The position numbers and the translations under genes were made by a program. A DNA stretch of 64,000 bases from contig JADJVZ010000014.1 in assembly GCA_016716635.1 (NCBI GenBank), forward strand, positions 124,001 to 188,000. The letters are read 5' to 3'. Below, piece by piece: positions 6,501 to 15,182 of the stretch. Each line of letters opens with the position of its first letter. Positions within the stretch are counted from its first letter, which is position 1. This DNA comes from Micropruina sp. Lineage in GTDB: Bacteria; Actinomycetota; Actinomycetes; Propionibacteriales; Propionibacteriaceae. The notes under the pieces were generated by a model that was given only the letters and a program-made list of their open reading frames with translations, had not been told where the DNA came from and searched no databases.

Positions 6501-8527
6501 CAGCCGTTGACCTTTCCGAGTGCGTCCGCAATCGCGTCCGCACTGGTGGCCTGCTCAAGCGCCGCAACATCGTCCTTGTTGCTGAACAAGATCGCGATCT
6601 TGGACAGCAGGGCGAGGTGCTCGTTGTTCGCACCGGCGATGCCGATGACGAACTTGACGGGCTTGCCGTTCCACTCAATCCCGTTCGGGTACTTCACGAT
6701 GGCCATGGCGGACCGCTTGATGAGGTCCTTGGCTTCGTTGGTGCCGTGGGGAATGGCGAGCAGGTTGCCCATGTAGGTGGACACCGAACGCTCCCGGTCA
6801 TGCATGGACGCGATGTAGCCCTCGTCCACGGCCCCGGTCTTGACCAGCAGTCGTCCGACCTCGTCGATGGCGCCTTCCTTGGTGGTGGCGGTGCCAGCGA
6901 CCACGATCGAGCCCTTGTCGAGAATGTCCGCCTTCGCTGCCGCCACAGGGGCGGCCACAGCTGCCACAGTGGCGGCTGCGGGTGCCTCATAGGTGGGGTA
7001 GGCATTCGCCTTCTTGACGTAATCAACCACGTCGTCGTAGACCGGGCTGCCCATGAAGTTGTCCACGGTGAACAACTGAGCCGAAGGCACCTTCGGCGCG
7101 GCGCGATTAGCGAGATCCTGGTGGGTCACGATCACGTCGTAGGAGTCGGTCAGGTTCGCGATGGCCTGGTTGACCACCTTGATGTCCTTGTACCCGGCGT
7201 CCTGGATCTTCTTGCGAAGCAGGGAAGCGCCCATGGCCGAGGAACCCATGCCCGCGTCGCACGCGAACACGATGTTCTTGACCGGACCGGCCGCGACACC
7301 CACGGCGGCGCCGCCGGCGAGCAAGCCAGACACGGACGACTTCTTGCCCTTGAGGGCTTCCATGTCGGAGGTGGCCTGGGACAGGTCACCGTCGGAATCG
7401 TCCTTGCTGATGCGCAGCAGGAAGGCACCCACGACCAGCGACACCGCAGCCGCGCCGATCCACGAAAGGGTCACGCCGATGAAGCCCTGAGGCGTCACGG
7501 AGGTGTAGATCGCGATGATCGAGCCGGGAGCTGCGGGGGCGCGGAGGCCACCGTTGAACATCACGTTGATGAGGACGCCCGTCATGCCACCCGCGATCGT
7601 CGAGAGGATCATGACCGGCTTCATCAGAACGTACGGGAAGTAGATCTCGTGGATGCCACCGATGAAGTGGATGATCGCCGCACCCGGCGCGGACGCCTTG
7701 GCGGAACCCTTGCCGAAGATCGAGTAGGCCAGCAGCAAACCGAGGCCGGGGCCGGGGTTGGCTTCGAGCAGGAACAGGATCGACTGACCCGTCTCGGCGG
7801 ACTGCGCCAAACCGAGCGGGGTCAAGATGCCGTGGTTGATGGCGTTATTGAGGAACAAGACCTTGGCCGGCTCGATCAGGATCGAGGTGAGCGGCAGCAA
7901 CTTGGCGGTGACGAGCCAACCGACGGCGGAACCCGCCGCAGCGCTGATCGCCGTGATGACGGGGCTCAACGCGAAGAACGCGGCAACCGCCAAGATCATG
8001 CCCAAGATGCCTGCCGAGAAGTTGTCAACGAGCATCTCGAAGCCGGGCTTGATCTTGCCGTCCCAGATCGCGTCGACCTGCTTCATGGCCCAGCCACCCA
8101 GGGGGCCCATGATCATGGCGCCCATGAACATCGGGATCGAGGTGCCGCAGATGACGCCGAACGTGGCGATCGCACCCACGACGCCGCCGCGGACGCTGCG
8201 GTCGGCGTACATCATCTTGCCGCCGGTGTAGCCGATGAGGACCGGGAGCAGGTAGGTGATCATCGGGCCGACGATGCCGGACCCCATGGAAACTTCCTTG
8301 CCGTCGACCGTGTGGACGGCCCAGCCGCCCAGCTGGGCAACCCAGCCGTCTGTCGCGAGGTTGCCGCCGGCGAGGAGGTTAATCCAGCCGACCTTGATGA
8401 ACAGCGAGGTGATCAGGCCCCAGGCGATAAACGCGCCGATGTTGGGCATGACCATGTTCGAGAGGAATGTCCCGAACTTTTGGACTTGAGTGCGCATCGA
8501 CGGCGATGCGACGGTGGCGGTTGACAT
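6500..8527 (-). CDS. mtlA: PTS mannitol-specific EIICBA permease
   Basis: Encodes 675 residues with all three EII modules. EIIC (~10-370) is a multi-helix channel with FIGGIHEIYFPYVLMKP, the GGIHEIYF signature of mannitol EIIC. EIIB (~418-510) has the phosphocysteine at Cys423 in VFACDAGMGSSAMG. An Ala-rich linker (~515-533) leads to EIIA, with the phosphohistidine at His594 in AIPHGTNEA. It imports mannitol and phosphorylates it. Start ATG 8527 has AAGGAG five bases upstream. No EI or HPr gene is in the window. Confidence 0.97.
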   Translation of the reverse strand: MSTATVASPSMRTQVQKFGTFLSNMVMPNIGAFIAWGLITSLFIKVGWINLLAGGNLATDGWVAQLGGWAVHTVDGKEVSMGSGIVGPMITYLLPVLIGYTGGKMMYADRSVRGGVVGAIATFGVICGTSIPMFMGAMIMGPLGGWAMKQVDAIWDGKIKPGFEMLVDNFSAGILGMILAVAAFFALSPVITAISAAAGSAVGWLVTAKLLPLTSILIEPAKVLFLNNAINHGILTPLGLAQSAETGQSILFLLEANPGPGLGLLLAYSIFGKGSAKASAPGAAIIHFIGGIHEIYFPYVLMKPVMILSTIAGGMTGVLINVMFNGGLRAPAAPGSIIAIYTSVTPQGFIGVTLSWIGAAAVSLVVGAFLLRISKDDSDGDLSQATSDMEALKGKKSSVSGLLAGGAAVGVAAGPVKNIVFACDAGMGSSAMGASLLRKKIQDAGYKDIKVVNQAIANLTDSYDVIVTHQDLANRAAPKVPSAQLFTVDNFMGSPVYDDVVDYVKKANAYPTYEAPAAATVAAVAAPVAAAKADILDKGSIVVAGTATTKEGAIDEVGRLLVKTGAVDEGYIASMHDRERSVSTYMGNLLAIPHGTNEAKDLIKRSAMAIVKYPNGIEWNGKPVKFVIGIAGANNEHLALLSKIAILFSNKDDVAALEQATSADAIADALGKVNG

Positions 8528-8579
8528 GAAACTCCTTCGTAAAGGGCTGACGGACCCGCACCAGCTTCACCGCAGGCTG

Positions 8580-8593
8580 GGTCCAGTTGGACC
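8580..8593. promoter_or_regulatory. Inverted repeat in the mtlA leader, candidate operator
   Basis: GGTCCA-GT-TGGACC is a perfect 6+2+6 palindrome 53 bases upstream of the mtlA start, in the 118-base gap between nnr and mtlA. A second weak inversion (CCAGTT ... AACTGG) overlaps it. Either a repressor/activator site or an mRNA hairpin is possible; no regulator gene lies nearby. Confidence 0.4.
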
Positions 8594-8645
8594 TTAAGCC
8601 CCCAAACTGGCGACTGGAAGGGGTAGTCAGAAAAATGAAAAGGGG

Positions 8646-10085
8646 CTAGACGAAGGTCGTTTGATCGTGCAAAGATGCCAAACTTCCCACAACTTCTGCG
8701 AAATGGGCCGCCAGCGCCTGAGGTGGCTGCGGCCCAAGGTGTCGGCGCGCAGCAACCGCTTGCAGGCTCGCTGCAGCGAGTGCCGCAGTTCGCGCCGACA
8801 GTCCGGCAGCAAGCAACATTCCCGCAGCTCCCGCTAGGCAATCCCCCGAGCCGGCCTGGGCGGTCCAGCCAGGCCCCTCGATCGCCAAGGTCGCGTGCAC
8901 GTCACCCGGCCCGCGGACGACCTGTGTGGCCCCCTTGAGCAACACGGTCGCGCCAGTGCGCGCCACGGCCGCCGCGACGGCGGCCAGCGGATCGTTCGTG
9001 ACATCGGGCCGGGCGACGCCCAGCATCACCGCGAGTTCACCCGCATGGGGAGTCAACAGCACGTGTGCCCCGAGCGGCCCGCGAGGCAGGTGTCGGAGGG
9101 CGTCGGCGTCCAGCACCAGCGGCGACCCCTCGGCCAGCGCCGCAGCCACGACGGCATCGCCGTCCGGACGCTCGCCCCACCCTGAACCCAGCACGCGGGC
9201 CTGCACCCGCCCGTCGCCGAGCACCACGTTGGGGTAAGCGCGGACGACCTCGCGCCCGACCGCTTTCGGACCCCGGTAGCGGACCATGCCCGCGCCGGAG
9301 TGGACGGCCGCCCCGACACCTAACACCGCCGCGCCCGGGTAGCTCGCCGAGCCGGTTTCGAAGCCGACGACGCCCCGGGAGTATTTGTCCGAGGTTGGCC
9401 CGGGGATCGGCCATACGCCGGCGAGGTCGGCGAGCGTCCAGGCGTCGAGGTCGGCGTCCGCAAGCGCGAGCCCAATGTCGACCACCTGGATCGCCCCGCA
9501 GCGCGACCGCGCGGGCTCGAGCACGTGGCACAGGCGACGCCCCCCGAACGTGACCGTCAGCGCCGCCGTGAAGCTCTCCCCCACGGTGCCGGAGTCGGCG
9601 TCCAGCCCCGAAGGGAGGTCGACGGCCACCACGGGCACCCCGAGATCCAGGCAAGCTGCGGCCAACGCCGCGACCTCGGACCGCAGCCCCGGACGGCCAC
9701 CCAGCCCGAGCACCGCGTCGATGACCAGGTCGCAGTCGGCCAGCCACTCCACGGCCGCCACCGCGTCCACCACGCGCCCCCCAGCCCCGAGGAACGCCGC
9801 CCAGCCCCCCTCGTGGACGGTCGCCGCCGTGCGCCAGGCCCCCACCACGACTCCGCGCTCACACAGGCGGGCCGCGGCGTACAGGCCGTCGCCACCGTTG
9901 TTGCCGGGACCGACCACCACGAGCACCCGCCGGGCGTAACTGCCGCCCGCGCGCGAGCGCAGCTCACCCAGGCAGGCCGCCGCCACACCCACCGCGGCGC
10001 GTTGCATCAGGGTTCCGTCGGCCAGGAGGCGCGGAAGGGCCGCCTCGGCCGCGCGAATGGTGTCGGCGCGATAGGCGGTGAGCAT
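8646..10085 (-). CDS. nnr: Bifunctional NAD(P)HX epimerase / ADP-dependent NAD(P)HX dehydratase
   Basis: Encodes 479 residues. The YjeF-type epimerase domain (~1-210) has VVGPGNNGGDGLYAAARL and VAVDLPSGLDADSGTVG. The dehydratase domain (~225-470) is ribokinase-like, with LLTPHAGELAVML and GSGDCLAGAAGMLLAAG, the anion-hole/catalytic Asp motif. Together they repair hydrated NADH and NADPH. The ATG (10085) follows the acpS stop with no gap. In most actinobacteria alr and tsaE would follow; here the mannitol operon intervenes and no alr is seen. Confidence 0.95.
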   Translation of the reverse strand: MLTAYRADTIRAAEAALPRLLADGTLMQRAAVGVAAACLGELRSRAGGSYARRVLVVVGPGNNGGDGLYAAARLCERGVVVGAWRTAATVHEGGWAAFLGAGGRVVDAVAAVEWLADCDLVIDAVLGLGGRPGLRSEVAALAAACLDLGVPVVAVDLPSGLDADSGTVGESFTAALTVTFGGRRLCHVLEPARSRCGAIQVVDIGLALADADLDAWTLADLAGVWPIPGPTSDKYSRGVVGFETGSASYPGAAVLGVGAAVHSGAGMVRYRGPKAVGREVVRAYPNVVLGDGRVQARVLGSGWGERPDGDAVVAAALAEGSPLVLDADALRHLPRGPLGAHVLLTPHAGELAVMLGVARPDVTNDPLAAVAAAVARTGATVLLKGATQVVRGPGDVHATLAIEGPGWTAQAGSGDCLAGAAGMLLAAGLSARTAALAAASLQAVAARRHLGPQPPQALAAHFAEVVGSLASLHDQTTFV

Positions 10086-10436
10086 TCAGTCCTCGCAGAT
10101 GACGATCGCCGTGGCCACCCCGGCGTCGTGGGTGATGGAAACATGCGTCCGCGTGATGCCCAGTTCCTGGGCGCGGGCGGCCAAGGTGCCGTGCAGATCG
10201 AGTCCTGGGCGTCCGTCATCGGCCTTGGTGACCGTGACGTCCGTCCACACCAACCCCGCGGGGGCGCCCAGCGCCTTGGCGAGCGCCTCCTTGGCGGCGA
10301 AACGTCCCGCCTGCGTCAGGGTGGTGCCGACCTGCTCAACCGGGTTCAGCACCCTGTTCAAGAAGACGTCAGAACGCTCCGTGGCAGCGGCGAACCGGGC
10401 GATGTCGCAGGTGTCGATCCCGATGCCGACGATCAT
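10086..10436 (-). CDS. acpS: Holo-[acyl-carrier-protein] synthase
   Basis: Encodes 116 residues, standard AcpS length. It starts MIVGIGIDTCDIARF, the conserved GIDxxxIxR motif with the Mg-binding Asp, and has RFAAKEALAKALGAP, the WxxKEA-type motif with the catalytic Glu/Lys. It transfers 4'-phosphopantetheine from CoA to the acyl carrier protein. It lies 19 bases after glmS and abuts nnr, as in other actinobacteria. The nearby coaA makes the CoA precursor. Confidence 0.95.
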   Translation of the reverse strand: MIVGIGIDTCDIARFAAATERSDVFLNRVLNPVEQVGTTLTQAGRFAAKEALAKALGAPAGLVWTDVTVTKADDGRPGLDLHGTLAARAQELGITRTHVSITHDAGVATAIVICED

Positions 10437-10455
10437 GGCCGCGCCCCGCCCTCGC

Positions 10456-12300
10456 TCACTCGACCGTGACGGACTTGGCGAGGTTGCGCGGCTGATCGAC
10501 GTCGTAGCCCTTCAGCGTCGCCACCTCGGCGGCGAAGATCTGCAGCGGAACAACCGCGAGCAAGGGCTGCAGCAACGTCGAGCACTTCGGGTGACGAATG
10601 GTGACGTCGCTGTACGGCAGCACCTCGTCGTCACCCTCCTCGACCAGGACGATCGTCCGCGCACCGCGGGCCCGCACCTCTTGAATGTTCGAGATGACCT
10701 TGTCGTGCAACTGATCGCGGCCCCGAGGCGGGACGACCACGAACACCGGCACGCCCTCTTCGACGAGGGCGATCGGACCGTGCTTCAGCTCGCCGGCGGC
10801 GAAACCCTCGGCGTGCAGGTAGGCGATCTCCTTGAGCTTGAGGGCCCCCTCCAGCGCGACGGGGTAGCCCACATGGCGTCCGAGGAACAGCACCGACTGA
10901 GCGTCGATGAGATCGCGGGCCAGGTCTTTGACCTGCTGCTGGTTGTCGAGCATCGTCTGCATCTTGGCGGGCATCGAGGCCAGCTCTTCCATGACCTCGG
11001 CGATCTCGTCTCCGAACTTCATGCCCCGCACCTGGGCGAGGTAAAGACCGAGCAGGTAGCACGCCACGATCTGGGTGGTGTAGCCCTTGGTCGAGGCGAC
11101 CCCGATCTCCGGACCGGCGTGGGTGTAGATGACGGCGTCCGACTCGCGCGGAATGGTGGCCCCGTTGGTGTTGCAGATCGCGATGATCTTCGCGCCCTGT
11201 TCGCGGGCGTGCCGAATGGCCATCAAGGTATCGGCGGTCTCTCCCGACTGGCTGATGGTCACCACGAGCGTCATCGGATCAATGATCGGATCGCGGTAGC
11301 GGAACTCGCTGGCGATCTCGACCTCGCACGGGATGCGCGTCCAATGCTCGATGGCGTACTTGGCGACGAGTCCCGAATAGAACGCGGTGCCGCAGGCGAC
11401 GATGATGATCTTGTCGATGCGGCGCAGGGTTTCGGGGCTGATACGCACCTCGTCGAGGGTGAGCTGGCCATCGACCGTGTGACGTCCGAGCAGGGTGTCG
11501 GCGACCGCCTGCGGCTGCTCATGGATTTCCTTCACCATGAACCAGTCGTAGCCCTGCTTTTCTGCGGCAGAGAGATCCCAGGTGACCTCGTAAGGCTTCA
11601 CCTCGGCGGGGAGGCCGTCGAAGTCCGTCACCCGGTAGCCGTCCCGCGTGATCTCAACGGCTTGATCCTGGCCGAGCTCCACAGCGCTGCTGGTGAACTC
11701 GATGAAGGCCGCGACGTCGGAGGCGAGGAACATTTCCCCGTCGCCCACGCCCACCACGAGCGGGCTATTGCGGCGGGCAGCCACCACGCGATCCGGCTGG
11801 TCTGCCGCGATGGCAACGAGGGTGAACGCCCCCTCCAGCCGCCGAGCGACGCTGCGAATGGCGTCAAACAGGTCGACCCCGTTGGCCAGCTCGAGGCCGA
11901 GCAGTTGAGCTGCCGATTCGGTGTCGGTCTCGGACGCGAAGACGGCGCCCTGAGCTTCCGCCTCGGCACGCAGCGACGCGAAGTTTTCGATGATGCCGTT
12001 ATGCACCAAGGCGACGCGGCCGTTGGACGACACGTGCGGATGCGCGTTGCTGTCCGTGGGGCCACCGTGGGTCGCCCACCGGGTGTGGCCGATGCCGATG
12101 TGAGTCGTAGGGAGTGGAGCGAGCGCAAGCTCGGCGTCCAGGTTTGAGATCTTGCCGGCCTTCTTGCGCACGTGAAGTGAGCCTTCGTCCACGACCGCGA
12201 TGCCCGAGGAGTCGTAGCCGCGGTACTCCATGCGCCGCAGGCCCTCGACCACCACGTCTTTGGCCGCACGTGGCCCGACATATCCGATGATTCCGCACAT
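10456..12300 (-). CDS. glmS: Glutamine-fructose-6-phosphate aminotransferase (isomerizing)
   Basis: Encodes 614 residues. The start MCGIIGYVG leaves Cys as the N-terminal nucleophile after Met removal (glutaminase domain ~2-220). Two SIS domains follow (VACGTAFYSGLVAKY and TISQSGETADTL in the first), and the C-terminus QPRNLAKSVTVE is canonical. It makes glucosamine-6-phosphate for peptidoglycan; glmM, the next step, lies 3.4 kb away. TAGTGT ends 7 bases before the ATG, so the transcript is probably leaderless and there is no room for a glmS ribozyme. An in-frame upstream extension overlaps coaA and is rejected. Confidence 0.97.
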   Translation of the reverse strand: MCGIIGYVGPRAAKDVVVEGLRRMEYRGYDSSGIAVVDEGSLHVRKKAGKISNLDAELALAPLPTTHIGIGHTRWATHGGPTDSNAHPHVSSNGRVALVHNGIIENFASLRAEAEAQGAVFASETDTESAAQLLGLELANGVDLFDAIRSVARRLEGAFTLVAIAADQPDRVVAARRNSPLVVGVGDGEMFLASDVAAFIEFTSSAVELGQDQAVEITRDGYRVTDFDGLPAEVKPYEVTWDLSAAEKQGYDWFMVKEIHEQPQAVADTLLGRHTVDGQLTLDEVRISPETLRRIDKIIIVACGTAFYSGLVAKYAIEHWTRIPCEVEIASEFRYRDPIIDPMTLVVTISQSGETADTLMAIRHAREQGAKIIAICNTNGATIPRESDAVIYTHAGPEIGVASTKGYTTQIVACYLLGLYLAQVRGMKFGDEIAEVMEELASMPAKMQTMLDNQQQVKDLARDLIDAQSVLFLGRHVGYPVALEGALKLKEIAYLHAEGFAAGELKHGPIALVEEGVPVFVVVPPRGRDQLHDKVISNIQEVRARGARTIVLVEEGDDEVLPYSDVTIRHPKCSTLLQPLLAVVPLQIFAAEVATLKGYDVDQPRNLAKSVTVE

Positions 12301-12307
12301 GTTGCCC

Positions 12308-12313
12308 ACACTA
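12308..12313 (-). promoter_or_regulatory. -10 element TAGTGT for leaderless glmS operon
   Basis: TAGTGT on the minus strand lies exactly 7 bases before the glmS ATG. No Shine-Dalgarno is present. Only 67 bases separate the glmS and coaA start codons, so the divergent promoters share this gap. Confidence 0.5.
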
Positions 12314-12367
12314 CCGGGCCAAGCCGGGCAGACTGGTGCCCCCGCCGTACGCCGGAAGGAGCCCTCG

Positions 12368-13348
12368 GTGTCCCCTGTGACCACCCCGCCCGCGTCCCCT
12401 GCCCCGGAGGATGCGCCGTACGGCCCCTTCCTGACACGCAATCGCGCGCACTGGGCGCAGTTAGCGTCAGCCAACAACCTTTCTCTGGAGCCGGGGACCC
12501 TCGAGGGCCTGCGCGGACTCGATGACCCGACGGACGAGGACGACGTCAGGGAGGTGTACTTGCCCCTCACCCAGTTGCTCGCCCTCTACATGGAGCGCAC
12601 CGGCGCGCTCTACCACTCAACCCACAAGTACCTGCGCGTGAAGGGTCGCCGCACTCCCTTCGTCATCGGGGTGGCCGGCAGTGTGGCCGTCGGAAAGTCC
12701 ACCACGGCCCGCCTACTCCAAGCACTCCTGCGACAACTGCCCAACAAGCCGAAGGTCGACCTGATCACCACGGACGGCTTCCTGTACCCCAACGCCGTTC
12801 TCGAGGGGCTGGGGCTGATGAACCGCAAGGGCTTCCCGGAGTCCTACGACCGCCACGCCTTGTTGCAGTTCGTGATGGACGTGAAATCGGGCGCACCCGA
12901 GGTCAGTGCCCCCGTCTACAGCCACCTGGTCTACGACATCGTCCCCGACGAAAAGATCGTGGTCAGGGCGCCGGACGTGCTGATCGTCGAAGGTCTCAAC
13001 GTGTTGCAGCCCGCGCGCCGGCGCACCGACGGCACCACCGCGTTGGGGCTGAGCGACTTCTTCGACTTCTCCGTCTACGTGGACGCCTCGCGGACCAACA
13101 TCCGCGATTGGTACATCCACCGATTCCTGAGCCTGCGCGAGACGGCGTTCAAGGACCCCACGAGCTTCTTCCGCCAGTTCGGCGACATGAGCGACGAAGA
13201 GGCGACCCGCACCGCCGCCCACGTGTGGGACACCATCAACGGCCCGAACCTGACCTACAACATTCGGCCAACCCGCGGCCGGGCCACCGCGATCCTGCGC
13301 AAGACAAAGAACCACAAGGTCAGCTGGGTTCGGATCCGCAAGGTCTGA
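12368..13348 (+). CDS. coaA: Pantothenate kinase, type I
   Basis: Encodes 326 residues from GTG at 12368, with AAGGAG six bases upstream. The P-loop GVAGSVAVGKSTTARLLQ (~97-114) and the later LITTDGFLYPN and RKGFPESYD motifs are the CoaA/PRK-family signatures. It phosphorylates pantothenate, the first committed step to CoA. It is divergent from glmS. The frame extends farther upstream to 12230 inside glmS, but the GTG with its ribosome binding site is the better start. Residues 1-45 form a Pro/Ala-rich leader before the conserved core. Confidence 0.95.
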   Translation: MSPVTTPPASPAPEDAPYGPFLTRNRAHWAQLASANNLSLEPGTLEGLRGLDDPTDEDDVREVYLPLTQLLALYMERTGALYHSTHKYLRVKGRRTPFVIGVAGSVAVGKSTTARLLQALLRQLPNKPKVDLITTDGFLYPNAVLEGLGLMNRKGFPESYDRHALLQFVMDVKSGAPEVSAPVYSHLVYDIVPDEKIVVRAPDVLIVEGLNVLQPARRRTDGTTALGLSDFFDFSVYVDASRTNIRDWYIHRFLSLRETAFKDPTSFFRQFGDMSDEEATRTAAHVWDTINGPNLTYNIRPTRGRATAILRKTKNHKVSWVRIRKV

Positions 13349-13354
13349 GCGAGG

Positions 13355-14215
13355 ATGCCCACCCTGCGCCCGCTCGTCGACGCCGATCTCGCCGATCTGG
13401 CCCACCTCGCGCAGGCCTGCCTGCAGCGGGACGGCGGGCTGCCGCGATTCGGGACGCTCGAAGGGGTGGCGGCGCTGCTGCGACGGGGTCCCGGCGTCGG
13501 CGTCCGGGATGCCACCGGACGCCTGGTGGCCGCCGCAGCGTTGGACGAGCCTCGCGCCGCCGCCACGGGGTTCGTCCATCCGCAATCCCGCGGGGCGGGC
13601 CTCGGCGCGGCCCTGCTGGACTGGTGCGTCGCCCACGCTGCGGGGCCGCTGACCCTGCGCATCGAGAACGTCCCGCCCGAGGGGGCAGCCCTCCTCGAGG
13701 CCGCAGGCTTTAGGCGGATCTTCGCCGAACATGTGATGCGACGCACCTACGCTGCGCTCTCCCCTGGGCCAGCCCCCTCTGGCGTGACATGCACTGCCTT
13801 CAACTCCGCAAGCGGCCCCGACTTCTACGCCGCCTACCGGGGGTCGTTCGCCGATCGTCCGGGCTTCCCCGACCCCTCCGCTGCCGAGTGGTTGAGCGAC
13901 CTGAACTCGGACGATTTCCGACCTGCTGCCTCCGCCGTAGCCCTCGCCGACAGCGTCCCTGTCGGCTTCATCACGGCGAGCGCCCAGTGGATCGACCAAG
14001 TGGGGGTCGTCCCCGCGTGGCGCGGCCGCGGGCTGGGCCGGTGGCTCACCGCCTACGCGGTTGCGGCGCTGCAGGCCGCGGGTGATGACGAGGTGTGGTT
14101 ATGCGTGAACGTGGACAACCCCGCGCATGCTCTCTACCGCCGCCTCGGTTTTGATGATCAAGGATTGCGCGCCCGCTTCCGGCGTCCGGATTCGTCCGGC
14201 ACCATGGGCCCATGA
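13355..14215 (+). CDS. Tandem-GNAT N-acetyltransferase
   Basis: Encodes 286 residues with two GNAT halves. The N-terminal half has FVHPQSRGAGLGAALLDW (~70-88), and the C-terminal half has VGVVPAWRGRGLGRWLTAY (~210-228) followed by VNVDNPAHALYRRLGF. Both acetyl-CoA loops look intact. Mycothiol synthase MshD shares this two-GNAT plan and is a possibility, but I see no MshD-specific residues and cannot assign it. It starts 6 bases after coaA and overlaps the next GNAT gene by ATGA, so these three probably form one transcript. Confidence 0.8.
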   Translation: MPTLRPLVDADLADLAHLAQACLQRDGGLPRFGTLEGVAALLRRGPGVGVRDATGRLVAAAALDEPRAAATGFVHPQSRGAGLGAALLDWCVAHAAGPLTLRIENVPPEGAALLEAAGFRRIFAEHVMRRTYAALSPGPAPSGVTCTAFNSASGPDFYAAYRGSFADRPGFPDPSAAEWLSDLNSDDFRPAASAVALADSVPVGFITASAQWIDQVGVVPAWRGRGLGRWLTAYAVAALQAAGDDEVWLCVNVDNPAHALYRRLGFDDQGLRARFRRPDSSGTMGP

Positions 14216-14622
14216 TCCGCACACTGACCGGTCGCGATAGGGAGCAGGCCGTCGCGCTCTGGGAGGCCACGGGGCTGACCCGGCCCTGGAACGATCCCCG
14301 CGCCGACTTTCAGCGCGCCATCGATAGCCCCGCGTCGGCCGTGTTGGGGTGGTGCGAGGACGAGGCGGTGCTGGGTACCGCCATGGTCGGGGACGACGGG
14401 CACCGGGGCTGGGTCTACTACGTGGCGGTGGCCCCCTCGCGTCAGGGACAGGGCCTCGGCCGGGTGCTCATGGAGGCCTGCGAGGAATGGTTGCGTCAGC
14501 GGGGTGCGCCGAAGATCCAGTTCATGGTCCGGACGTCCAACGAAGCGGTGGTGGCCTTTTATGCGCGCCTCGGCTACGAGGCGCAGGACTGCCTCGTGCT
14601 CGGTCGGCGCCTGGACGCCTGA
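14212..14622 (+). CDS. GNAT acetyltransferase, YpeA-like
   Basis: Encodes 136 residues. The acetyl-CoA loop VAVAPSRQGQGLGRVLME (~72-89), the preceding GHRGWVYY, and the later GAPKIQFMVR and VVAFYARLGY match the short YpeA branch of GNAT enzymes, whose substrate is unknown. The ATG overlaps the stop of the tandem-GNAT gene. The gap to the convergent DUF2752 gene is 119 bases and holds a short GAGCGC/GCGCTC hairpin at 14628-14644, possibly a weak terminator. Confidence 0.85.
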   Translation: MIRTLTGRDREQAVALWEATGLTRPWNDPRADFQRAIDSPASAVLGWCEDEAVLGTAMVGDDGHRGWVYYVAVAPSRQGQGLGRVLMEACEEWLRQRGAPKIQFMVRTSNEAVVAFYARLGYEAQDCLVLGRRLDA

Positions 14623-14741
14623 GGAAAGAGCGCTCGTCGCGCTCCCTCGATTCGCCTTGGCCGACGGTCACCGAGCGGCGCGGCGCCACCCGATGGGCAA
14701 CTGCCGCCGTGCCTGGGGCATGCGTTACTCCAAGAAAACGG

Positions 14742-15182
14742 TTAGGCGCCCGGCCGCACCGGGCCCAGGAATTCCAGGCCTGGGACGTTGCGCAGAACCC
14801 AATAGGCGAGGGTAGCCACGAGCACCGTCCACAGGACCCAAGGCGGCGCCAGCCACGCGCGGGGACGTCCAGTCACACTCCGCCGAGCCCATGAGAGCCA
14901 GGCCCAGACGAGGTACGGAATGGCCACGATGGCAAGGGGGTTCATGCGCCACGCCATCACCGGATCACCCGTGGCCAAGAAATGCAGGCATCGTAGGGTG
15001 CCGCAGCCCGGGCAGTAGAAGCCGGTCAGGGCAAGGCTTGGGCACGTCGGGTAGTGCCCTGGTTGGTTCGGGTCGACGACGGCCACCAGAGCCAAGACCC
15101 CGACCGCAGCCAGCCCGGTCCCGACGACCTTCGCAGCGGCGAGTTGCCGCTGCGAAGGTCGCACGGATTGGGCCAGCCTCAC
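14742..15182 (-). CDS. DUF2752 family membrane protein
   Basis: Encodes 146 residues from GTG at 15182, overlapping the upstream CD225 gene by GTGA. It carries the family signature CPSLALTGFYCPGCGTLRC (two Cys pairs near residue 50) followed by LHFLATGDPVMAWRMNPL. Three hydrophobic helices are visible (~20-40, ~72-92, ~105-130). The role of DUF2752 proteins is not known. The pairing with a CD225 protein is common in actinobacteria. Confidence 0.85.
   Translation of the reverse strand: MRLAQSVRPSQRQLAAAKVVGTGLAAVGVLALVAVVDPNQPGHYPTCPSLALTGFYCPGCGTLRCLHFLATGDPVMAWRMNPLAIVAIPYLVWAWLSWARRSVTGRPRAWLAPPWVLWTVLVATLAYWVLRNVPGLEFLGPVRPGA

Noticed and set aside
5412..6776. 454-codon plus-strand open frame opposite mtlD/mtlA
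   Set aside because: It is antisense to two certain genes, has no recognisable motif, and long antisense frames are expected in GC-rich coding DNA.
6617..8524. 635-codon plus-strand open frame rich in Gly, His, Arg and Asp
   Set aside because: Composition is that of an antisense shadow of mtlA; no start signal or domain.
10078..12147. 689-codon plus-strand open frame opposite acpS/glmS
   Set aside because: Antisense to two certain genes, no motif.
12230..12367. Upstream extension of coaA
   Set aside because: It lies inside glmS; the GTG at 12368 has a well-placed AAGGAG.
12301..12367. glmS ribozyme/riboswitch
   Set aside because: Only 67 bases separate the glmS and coaA starts and the glmS message seems leaderless, leaving no room for the ribozyme.
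13355..14215. Assignment of the tandem-GNAT protein as mycothiol synthase MshD
   Set aside because: The two-domain plan fits, but no MshD-specific residues were recognised and neighbours give no support.
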